The position numbers and the translations under genes were made by a program. This document shows positions 24,488 through 36,367 of a stretch of DNA of 64,000 nt, in pieces. Under the pieces are notes generated by a model. That model did no database searches, was not told where the DNA came from, and saw only the letters and a program-made list of their open reading frames with translations. The number at the start of each line of letters is the position of its first letter. Position 1 is the stretch's first letter. The stretch spans positions 452,151-516,150 of the forward strand of contig LUVW01000010.1 of NCBI GenBank assembly GCA_001661515.1. Direction: 5' to 3'. Source of the stretch: Capniomyces stellatus. Lineage: Eukaryota > Kickxellomycota > Harpellomycetes > Harpellales > Legeriomycetaceae.

Positions 24488-25620
24488 TTACTCTACAGTG
24501 GGATAAACCCTATTGAACCCCACTATCAAGCGGCTACAGACTCTATTACAGATGTAGGTCCATAAAGCCGTGCTCAAAGATCCGGCTGGCGCGGCTGGGT
24601 ACGCCAGAATCCACCCAAACGGATACACCCATGCGGCTGGAATATAGAACACTGGTGTTCGGTAGCACCAAAACAACACAACTGACCGTGTTCCGTATAT
24701 CAACACCCTCAGTCCTACATTTGCTTTGATCAGAAATGCAGTTTTCTGCAGTCCAATATCGCTCCCTGTAAATATCAAATAATTGAATGTTTATTTAAAG
24801 GATTAGGTCAATTGGTCGATTTCTTTTTCTCCTTTATAATGTTGTGAATAACCAATATCATTTTGGTATATACTCAACACACAGCCCTTTATTGATCAAA
24901 ATAAAACTTTACCTAGTTGGTCGTATTTCTTGATCGTAGCATCTAGTCTTCTTTTAAGCTTTGCCCATTTGGAAAATTCATCCTATTGCACAACAATCAC
25001 ATATTAATACAACAATACTCTTCATTTTCTCAATTCATCCAATGGTTATTGCAACCAAACTATGCTGAACACTTTTGCCGCCACCCATTCCTCGACCAAA
25101 AACAAGCCCTACAATTACATCTTTTAAAAAAAGGACCGAAAAGGAAATAGAAGACGTTAGCAATATATAACAGGTACTTACCACCGAACTAATCACTCTT
25201 ATTTCGCTTCTCAGCTTTTGGATTTCGTTTTTGGTTTTTTTTCTTAAGGCTTCTGTTTGGTTAGACGTTATTCGATTCCAGGCAATAAAGAGCTAAATAT
25301 TCAGACAATAGATTGTTTGTTTTTAGGTTTTAAATATGCGTACTTTGGTTTATTTTTATACATACTCGAATACAAGTCTGATTTACTGCCACAATCGACC
25401 CTTCTTTGTGCTTTTAGCACATTTGGTTTCTTTAATCAAGTAAAAAAATGTGAATGAAAAACAAAACAAAACAAAACAAACACTGACCAATGTTAAAGTA
25501 AGAATTGTAATGTTGAAATCTTAAGCTTACTATTTTTGAAAACTCGTTGTACCCGAAATGCGATAATATAGAGGAGCACAGCTCTATAAATAGTATAAAC
25601 AGGGCAAGCTTGAAACTCAT
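24488..25620 (-). CDS. GET1: Get1/WRB-family ER membrane receptor subunit for tail-anchored proteins
   Basis: Four exons on the minus strand: 25620-25531, 25292-25182, 24982-24913 and 24765-24488, giving 182 residues. The first exon is an N-terminal membrane helix (FKLALFILFIELCSSIL). Exons 2-3 form the cytosolic coiled coil (SNQTEALRKKTKNEIQKLRSEI, then DEFSKWAKLKRRLD, a family hallmark). The last exon carries two more membrane helices around the conserved TPVFYIPAAWVYP and a small-residue PAAPAGSLS turn. Get1 with Get2 docks the Get3 ATPase at the ER and releases tail-anchored proteins for insertion. Length is close to yeast Get1. No GET2 was seen in this window. Junction phases all agree. 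Confidence 0.9.
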
Positions 25621-27128
25621 ACTGTGCTAGTTCTAATTGTTCGTTTATATAAATATTTGCACAATTTTGCTGGTTTGCTTAGTCAGTTTCGGTTCAGGGA
25701 AAGGTAGTTATTTTGACGCTCTTTCTTTTATATTCTTTTTTGTTGAATGCCAAGCCGAATTTTAAATTATCTTGTATCCTTTTACTCTTGCGTTTATTCT
25801 TTTGCCTAAATTCCAGAAAAGAAAGAAAAGGAAAAAAATCTATTTAACTCTTTTCAGTATAAAGTCAATAAATTCTAATGTACTGTGCCAATTGACTGTA
25901 AATAGGAAAGAAAGGATGGGTTTAAGTCGGATCGGATAGTAACAACCCTTAATCTTGGTACTTTTTAGATACAACTGGAATTTAGATTTAAATTTAAATC
26001 TTTTCGCTCCACTATTCGAAGTTACAAAAAAGCGAGCTAACTCGACTTATTGCAAAAACAAGTTTATAAAAAATTGTTTTAAATAATCTAAAATCTGCAC
26101 TGAATTTCAACAAATAAATAAATAAAGCTGAACAGAACAGACAGAACTTTGGCCAAATGTCTCATACTGTGCCAAACCTGATTTGATGAATTGTAAATAT
26201 TGTTTATTTAAACTTTTTCTTCGCTAATCGTTTGCAACAAACTTTGCATGTTCTAATACGTATGTACTCCTTTGTGGTATCATTTATTTTGACGAAATTG
26301 CAACATCTGAATCGCTTGAGTCTCCCAATTGGTTGTTAATTTTCTTTCTGTATTGATTATTATTTATGCTGCCATTATCTCTACCTGAAGATCAGCTCAA
26401 GTACTAGTAGTAAACAAACATTTTGTTATTTAGCAAGTTGTGTTGATATATATTTTGAGCCCTCAATTACTTTGTTTTTGGTTTAGCAAAATCTTTAAGC
26501 AAAAGAGCGATATTCTAGTTGAAGTAAACGTAATTAGACAACATGGATTAATCCAATCTAGCACAAAGGATGGCGACAGCGGGTTTGAGTAATGCAGCAG
26601 CAGTTAGCAGAAGCAGAAGCAGCAGTAGTAGAGCAGAACAACCCTTGGGTTTCAACCAAAATTGATTAATTTATTTATTTATTTTTATTTATGTGGTTTA
26701 TTGGTAACAAAATCAACACAACAAAACATACAATATTAAATAATACCATAAAACATTGTACTATTTTGATATGTTAAATGACTCTACTAGCCAACACCCC
26801 TTCGATCAAAATTGATCAAGTTATATTATAGGAACGAAGTCCAAGTTGTGAACAAGCGACAAACAGGCATTGGTAAACAAATAACGTGTAAAATTTATGT
26901 GTAATAGAAAAACAATTGCAGTCCCGGCTAAGGGGATGGGGTTTTTGGTTTTGGGTTAAAATGTTACAATGATTTAAACATAGATGATTTATTGGACATA
27001 AAAAGTAAATAATTTTCTTTAAAACCAGACCTTTACATCGCTTGAATATAATAGCTAAAATTAAATTAAATAAAAGCAAAGTAATAGACCTAAATCTTTT
27101 AGGTTTTTGTTACAAAAAAAAAACTTTT
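25621..27128. other. Intergenic region with one copy of a dispersed repeat
   Basis: The GET1 promoter side (left) and the eEF1B 3' side (right) lie about 1.5 kb apart. The one notable element is the repeat at 26691-26810. I saw no gene. A CAG/GCAGCA-rich patch lies near 26590-26640. Confidence 0.5.
26691..26810. repeat. Dispersed repeat, copy A
   Basis: About 120 bp match 50269-50398 at roughly 85% by eye, from TGTGGTTTATTG through CAATACCATAAAA-like sequence to the shared CCAACACCCCTTCGATCAA. Copy A is also flanked by an imperfect direct repeat of about 24 bp (26651-26674 and 26801-26824, four mismatches). It probably derives from an old transposable element. No coding part remains. Confidence 0.7.
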
Positions 27129-28164
27129 TTACAATTTTTGGAAAGCTTCAATATCAACAGATTGGACGTGGTCTTCGAAATCACGGATGGTTTCTTCAAG
27201 AAGATCAGTTGAGACAGTATCATCTTGAACAACGCAACTGATTCTAAGCTTCTTGATTCCATAACCAACTGCAATCAATTGGGAGGCCTTCCACTCGAGT
27301 CCGTCCATTGTGATGTTACGGACAAGCTTTTCCATTTCAGCAAGATCGGTCTCATCATCCCATGGCTTGACGTCATAGGTGATCATAGACTTGGCAGCTG
27401 GTCCTGGACCCTTGGCAGCCTTCTTGGCTCTGTATTCAGCCAATCTTGCTTCTTTGAGCTTCTCAGCCTCCTCATCAACCTCGTCATCTGATCCGAACAA
27501 GTCAATATCATCCTCATCCTCCTCCTCCTCGGCTTCCTCAGAATCAACCTTTGCTTCAGTTGTAAGAGATGCGTTTCCTGATTGGCTCTTTACGTGTGAG
27601 TACCAGCGGGAAAGGTGTGGGTGGGTTTTGGCATTTGGTGCTGATGAGATGGTGGCGAAGATATCAGCGTCAGCCTTTGACAAGTCACATCTATTCGGTT
27701 AAATCCAAAAAAAAGACAAAAAAACACACAGGTTTGGATTTAGTACAAGTGCTATAAATCAACTGAATTTGACAAATTAAACAAAGAGTTTAATGTAGTA
27801 TCAGTGGGTTTGAAAAGTAATTGTCTTCTTTTGGCGGGGTCTTAAGCCGCCTCATAAACACGGACCAAACAATATTCATCATATAAATCAAAACTATTGC
27901 ATAGAGATGCAATTTAAAGCTATGTAGCAGTGACTCCTTTTTAACTTCAACAAGAAAACAAAGTGGACGTGGTAGAAGAAATAGAAACACAGGCAGTGCT
28001 ATTTCCTTCCTCACGCAAAGCAAAGTCTTCTAGTCAAGAGTCGCAAAGGCTCAAAAGTAAATGCATAAGAAAATAGTGTATAATTACCCTGTGATGAATG
28101 AAACGTCTTGCAAGTATCCGTTAAGGATGGTTTCAAAAAGAGCTGATGGGATTGTTACAGACAT
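27129..28164 (-). CDS. EFB1: Translation elongation factor eEF1B-alpha (eEF-1 beta)
   Basis: Two exons, 28164-28088 and 27690-27129, giving 212 residues (yeast protein 206). The junction sits in the GST-like N-terminal helix region ([18 protein letters not shown]). An acidic linker ([20 protein letters not shown]) follows; it holds the DLFGSDD casein-kinase-like motif typical of the family. The C-terminal guanine-exchange domain runs from [16 protein letters not shown] to DIEAFQKL and is complete. The protein reloads eEF1A with GTP after aminoacyl-tRNA delivery on the ribosome. The single 397-bp intron is the longest I rebuilt in the window and hosts a U18-type snoRNA. Confidence 0.96.
27796..27888 (-). 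ncRNA. snR18: Box C/D snoRNA U18/snR18, intron-encoded
   Basis: It lies inside the eEF1B intron on the same strand as the host gene. Read on the minus strand, box C ATGATGA is at 27882-27876, box D CTGA at 27804-27801, and a D' box ATGA at 27855-27852. The 13 nt just upstream of D' (27868-27856, TTGGTCCGTGTTT) are an exact complement of the conserved LSU rRNA stretch AAACACGGACCAA. The D'+5 rule points at the second A of the AC step, the site corresponding to yeast Am649, with Cm650 next to it. Those are the known targets of yeast snR18, which is also encoded in the EFB1 intron. Ends are approximate, and the terminal stem is weak by eye. Confidence 0.88.
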
Positions 28165-30346
28165 TTTTAGTTTCTATCAATGATTTGAAAAAAGAAGTAG
28201 ACAAATGTAAATATAATAAAAAAACTACGATTTAAGCTCTATTAAATGCATTTTTCAAGTTGGACTTGTTTTTATCTTTTCTACTTTTTAGTTAATTTTT
28301 TTTTTCACCCTTTCTCGTTTTTCAGCGCAAAAGTTTTTAATTTATTTTTTTTTTCAACCAAAGTCTGTTCGCTACTAACTAAATTTTTAAGGCAAACAAT
28401 AAAAACTTTTAAATACAGCACTATTCAATAGCTAAAAGACTAAAAATCCCAATTTTATCAAAAGCAAGCCAATTATAATGTATTTTATTGGTTAAATGCT
28501 CTTTTTTTTTATCAAGACTTGTAAAGTTTATAGCCAGTGAATAAACCTTGGAATTGATTGTTTCTATCAACTGAAGGATTTGTCAAGATAAATTAATGCT
28601 TGAAAATCACTAATACATCTTTACAAATTCAGCTTTGGGTTATTATGCTCCAAGAACATTGTTTTTTTATTTATTTATTATTTTACTTCCTTTTTTATTT
28701 AATTTCTTTTATTTTATGTTCCTATTTTATCACTTTTTTTTTTACCTCTTTTTCTTTTTGTTTCTTTCAAATTGATAGGGTTTCTATGAAATACACAAAC
28801 CATTAATGCAGATTTGCCAAATACGAGAGAGAACAAAAAAACCCTGGTTTTGTTCAATAGTAAGGCTAAAAGGTTAATCCAATACGCTTTAAACAGATTG
28901 GATCAGTGGCAACATATTAAATGTATTTCACTGGTCAGCCCTAATGACCATTACGTTATGTTGGATAAATACACAACAAATTCTTTTTTTTTTCTCCCAA
29001 CGACTAAATCGTGCAAAGCTTTTTAACCCACCCATTCAAACCAAATTTGGTTTTCAACAAACACAAAACTTCAGCCTATTAGCAAATTATAATAGGCAAG
29101 ACAATGGAAAAAAAAGGAACAAAAATAATCGAGTTTACATAGAATAGAACTCTTAAGACGTTTTATGTTTGACACTGCTCGTTTAACTTTGCATCAATTT
29201 ATCGATTAGAACATATTCTCAATTGGCTGAATATTTTGAAGTAATAGTATTATTAGCTCTCAAGCTCTGGAAACTCGGACCCAATTCCAATTTCACAAAA
29301 AAAAGTATCAAAAGGAAAAGTTGAAATAAAGCACAATCCTTTTGTCAACCATGACATTACACATAGCAAGAGGTTCATTTTGTTAAAGTTAAAAGCTGGT
29401 GGGCAAACCAATTGAATCAAGGCTGATTTTACGCTGAAACGGAGCAAGCCGGGATATGTATGGTGGAGTGATACAAATAAACCAAATTTACAAGTTTAAA
29501 AAAACATACATTTCGTTTTGGTCAAGTTATTGAATAAAACGGCTGCATAATAGCGCATGTTCAAACTATAACAACAAGTGCCCCCATGTACTTATCTCGA
29601 TTCCAAAACTCGGCATTCTTAGACTTGAATGCGTTGTGGCCGTAGCTTGTTTAGACCAAATGTTAGTGATAACCAAAATATTTATGCCGCATTAATTTCT
29701 TGCAAACTAGGACAACGGTGTATAATATGTATACATATTCTTCTCTAGAGATTTTTATTGAACAGTAAACACTTAGGCTATAATATGAACAACCATCAAG
29801 ATATCAAATATCTTATTAAGCCTACTTGTACTGTCCTTTTCTCAAAATATATACACAGTAAAATCTGATCAAACTATCTGATATGATATGATATGATATG
29901 AAATTATCTGATACCACTCCTCTTTTGATTTCTCAGTTGTCCCATTTTATAGACAACTTCTACTCACTTTCCTTACTTGCTCTCCATTGGTATCCTAACA
30001 TGTATTTAGCATATAACGAATATATACAAGACCAATAAAACCAACAAAACCAATAAACCACAACTATAATATTCTGAAACTCTGAAATAAGGAATATATT
30101 GAATGTTGATACTAACATGGCTACCGCCATACCTCAATATAAACACCAGTTTCATTCCTCATACTCATAGACCGTTTCATACTAAATGTTGCTACAATAG
30201 TTAATAACGCATAATACCTTAATTTAAATAAATAAATGAGCTCACTACGTGTTAACAGTGAATCGGTTAAAAATCACAAACAAAATTCTCGATCCATGTA
30301 TAATTAAGTAGTCGACTTGTAATAGTGAAATCTCAAAATTTTATCT
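28165..30346. other. Intergenic region upstream of eEF1B and the tRNA pair
   Basis: About 2.2 kb, T-rich near the eEF1B start (pyrimidine runs at 28260-28370, plausible promoter and 5' UTR) and AT-rich beyond. An (ATATG)n microsatellite lies at 29877-29901. A run of CCAATAAAACCAACAAAA-type repeats is near 30031-30060. No gene or clear transposon ends were seen. Confidence 0.5.
29877..29901. repeat. ATATG pentanucleotide microsatellite
   Basis: Four to five ATATG/GATAT units in tandem in AT-rich intergenic DNA. Confidence 0.75.
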
Positions 30347-30418
30347 TCTCGGATAGTATAGTGGTGAGTATCCCAGTCTGTCACATTGGAGACCCGGGTT
30401 CAATTCCCGGTCCGAGAG
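30347..30418 (+). tRNA. tRNA-Asp (GTC)
   Basis: 72 nt, no intron. Acceptor stem TCTCGGA pairs fully with TCCGAGA, and the discriminator is G as expected for Asp. The anticodon loop is CTGTCAC with anticodon GTC. The T arm CCGGGTTCAATTCCCGG is perfect and carries the B box. The A-box region is TAGTATAGTGG. The sequence closely follows eukaryotic tRNA-Asp. It lies 9 nt upstream of tRNA-Glu with no T run between them. Confidence 0.97.
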
Positions 30419-30427
30419 ATCAACTTA

Positions 30428-30499
30428 TCCGATATAGTCCAACGGCTAGGATTCCTCGCTTTCACCGAGGCGGTCGGGGTTCGACTCCCCGTATCGGAG
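30428..30499 (+). tRNA. tRNA-Glu (TTC)
   Basis: 72 nt, no intron. Acceptor stem TCCGATA pairs with TATCGGA, discriminator G. The anticodon loop is CTTTCAC with anticodon TTC, between CTCG and CGAG stem arms. The T arm is CGGGGTTCGACTCCCCG. The A-box region is TAGTCCAACGGCTAGG, typical of eukaryotic tRNA-Glu. A T8 run begins three bases after the 3' end. Confidence 0.97.
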
Positions 30500-30502
30500 T
30501 AA

Positions 30503-30510
30503 TTTTTTTT
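30503..30510 (+). terminator. RNA polymerase III terminator for the tRNA pair
   Basis: Eight consecutive T on the sense strand immediately after tRNA-Glu. No run of four T occurs between the two tRNAs, so this is the first likely stop for both. Confidence 0.85.
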
Positions 30511-30971
30511 AATTTTTGGTCCTATTTTGCGGTAATAACTTAATGGCCAAAACTTATGTTTGCCCTTTCTTTTTTATCTTTTGTAGAAAACGATAGTAGC
30601 ACAACTAGCACACGCCATTAAACATCATCCAACTAATTTACCGTTAACTCGCTATTGTAAAATATACCAAGACAACATGGACAGGACTGCCGAGTCAGTC
30701 ATGGGTTGCGATTGTGAATATTTAAATCACCTGTATTCACTACAACTGTGTGAGACTTTCAAAATCAATAGGCAGCTGACCAGCTACTACAAAAATTCTC
30801 ACTCTGGATGTTTTAAAGTACCAAGATTTTATTTTAATTTTAACTTTAATCATTTACCAAACACTTGTTCGCTAAGCTACAAGACATCCACTAAATCCAA
30901 AGTTCGGCTATTTTATACCAAAACTCTGCACCCGGATTTAATTAAAAGCAATATATATAACAAACGTAATT

Positions 30972-32304
30972 TCAGCCCAGCATCTTCCTCTTCTTTCGCA
31001 GCATAGCTTTCACGTGGTCCGGGATATACTCGCGGTCTTTCCGATTCCACTTTTTATCAATTTCCAACCTTTTAGGTAAGGTGGACATTGAAGCTCTTTC
31101 ACTAGCGTCTGTCGATGCGGCAGCATTCGCGTTGTATTGGTTGTCTAGCGAGGCTGTGTAGTTGTACTTGTTAATGACATCCAATTTTGAATGTAGATTG
31201 CCGTCATCTATTGTTCCTGTGGCACTGGACCCATAATTTTCAACCACATCGTTGATTTTAGCCTTTTTAAACTCCTTCAAGCTATCGATCATGCCATTTA
31301 GCGGGTGGTCTTCGTATTCATTATTGTTTGCAATAGAGACAAAGGACTCCAAATCTTCTTTTCCGCACCGGTTAACCATACTTTGTAGCTGACTCTTCTC
31401 AATATTCGACAGTGCTTTAGCCAGCGCTATTTTTGTAGAATTATATGACTCTGCCAAGTCAAGCTGGCGAGCTTCTGCCTTGGGGCAACTCAGTACCCCA
31501 TCGTTGGATGACAGTAGCTTTCTTTCCAGCTCCAAAACTGAGTTATTGTAGCCTACTATTGTGTTGTTTTCGCTCGTTATTTCGATACCTTCTCTGGCAT
31601 TAACCCACGCCGAATACTCAAACGCGCAGTTCTCTCTAAGACGGTCTATTATATAAATACCATCGTCGATTTCGTTCTTGGTGCAATACACATAAAGTCG
31701 GCTTATCTCCTCCCAGTGTTTTATAGTAACACGTATTTTTTCAATTTTGAACTTTTCGGGCTGGGTAAAATACATGAGATACAAAGCATATACAGCGGCT
31801 AACTGTATTTCAATTGTCGCGCTCGAATCAAAATGCTCTAAAATTGTCCTATATATACATCGCATAAACTCTTTTCTCCATATACTCTCAATTGCTGTAA
31901 AATGAATAATCGAAAAATTCAGGTCTTTCCACACTGCCTTGAAGCCGCTAAACTCTAATGTCTGTAGCTAAATACCAAAAGGTGTGACTTGATTAGCTCC
32001 AACAATAGCTGATTCGATAGCAAATTATAGAACATGCATTATTCTAATAACTACATACTTGTAATTCCACATAGAAAAGCCTAGTGGTGATTATATTATT
32101 GATAAATAAAGTCGTGAGGAGTCAGCTTACATTCTGAAAGGACCTGATTAATACTCTGATATCCCCCCTGATCGCCGATAAAAGCACGCCGTACCGACCA
32201 AACACTAGAAGCTCTTTCGTTTTATCGATTTTGATAGTTTTGTTTGAGCTATTTTCACTAGATTCCATTTCCCCCATTTCCTCCATTTCTCTCGTTTCTT
32301 TCAT
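30972..32304 (-). CDS. snRNA-activating protein complex subunit 1-like protein (SNAPC1/SNAP43 family)
   Basis: Two exons, 32304-32131 and 31967-30972, giving 389 residues. The junction rebuilds LIRSFQN-LQTLEFSGFKAVWKDLNFSIIHF. The N-terminal half matches the SNAPC1 pattern: a helical block followed by QLAAVYALYLMYFTQPEKFKIEKIRVTIKHW and a later DRLRENCAFEYSAW. The C-terminal half is charged and low-complexity, ending in the basic KAMLRKKRKMLG. In animals SNAPc binds the proximal sequence element of snRNA promoters used by RNA polymerases II and III, and acts in the nucleus. The family is patchily present in fungi and absent from common yeasts. Assignment rests on pattern similarity over about 170 residues and is good but not certain. 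The gene's 3' end faces the tRNA pair. Confidence 0.78.
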
Positions 32305-33488
32305 TTTTCAACTTTCGACTTTCTGCTTTATACGTTCGACTTTCTGATTTGTACTTTTTACCCTCTGTCCTCTACTTTTTAGTATTTTTTTCTATTCTTC
32401 TAGTAATTGATTGAACTATCCACTCTTAATCCAGTTGTTGACTAGAATGAGCCTTTTAAATTAAAGTGAGCGGCGAAATCACTCGTTCATTTAATAAATA
32501 CTGCCAAGCGTGAGGTAAATAGTGTACTAGCATGTATATATATAAAAGTACGGATATTTGATTAAATCGTTGAAATATTTTCTTAAGCAATTATTTGATA
32601 AATAGAAACAGCGGAATAAAAAAATAAAAAATAAGACTTTATATATCAACTAATTCAAAAAAAATATTACAAAATTCATTGCCAGAGAAAAATTCAGAAA
32701 TTTGAATTTAAATACCTTTAGAATTATTGAAAATCGCGTTTAACTATTGATTCAATTAAAATTAAGCCGAAATTTACAAAAAGTCAATTAAATAATAAAA
32801 AATTCTTTGGATAGTCCTTATTCGGATGGTTTGTGGCGGGGTTGAGTTTGATTTACTAACTTGAATTTTCAAAATGAAAAAAAAGTTATGGTAATTTAAC
32901 AAGTCCAACATAGTACCCAAATGTATACAAAAGATGAAAAGAGAAAGATTATACGTGTCATATCCATGCTATAATATGATATAATATACTAACCACCTGA
33001 AAAAATATTCACAGATTGAATTGGTACTACTGTCAAAGGGAAAGTTTTCTCAACTTCTATCAGTGTGTTTTAGATAGTGGAGCTAAACGGCAAGCCGAGT
33101 ATCCCAACACTTTGATAGATTATATGGACTGTGGACAAGTAAAGATTAGCAAATAATAACATAAATGAGAAGTATTCACCAGATGTGAAGGTCAAAGCAC
33201 AAAAATAAAATGGTTGCTAATTTATCACGGCCAAATGTGCAAAACTACAAAAAAAATCTTGGAAAGTGGCGTCGGATTATGGCATTGCACAAAGACAGGT
33301 GTTACAGTAAAAGTGTTTGAGAATTATTATTATTGTTTTTTTTAATAACCAGTCACATAGATATATTGCAACCAAACGGAATGATATATGTTTAAGGGTA
33401 AAAATATTTTAAAAGAGTAGCCAAAATTGTAGAATGGATTAAAACAAAGGCTTTCGGTCTTGGTTTAAAAGAATTCTAATCAGCCAGT
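32305..33488. other. Intergenic AT-rich region, nothing recognised
   Basis: About 1.2 kb between the SNAPC1-like gene start and the ARF1 stop, both on the minus strand. It presumably holds the SNAPC1 promoter and ARF1 terminator. No exon, tRNA or repeat was seen. Confidence 0.5.

Positions 33489-36367
<2,879 letters not shown>

Noticed and set aside
29700..30346. Possible solo LTR upstream of the tRNA pair
   Set aside because: tRNA flanks are common LTR sites, but no TG...CA termini, target duplication or second copy was found.
30677..31006. 109-codon plus-strand ATG frame
   Set aside because: It overlaps the 3' end of the SNAPC1-like gene in antisense, has no family match and has a skewed composition; possible but unsupported.
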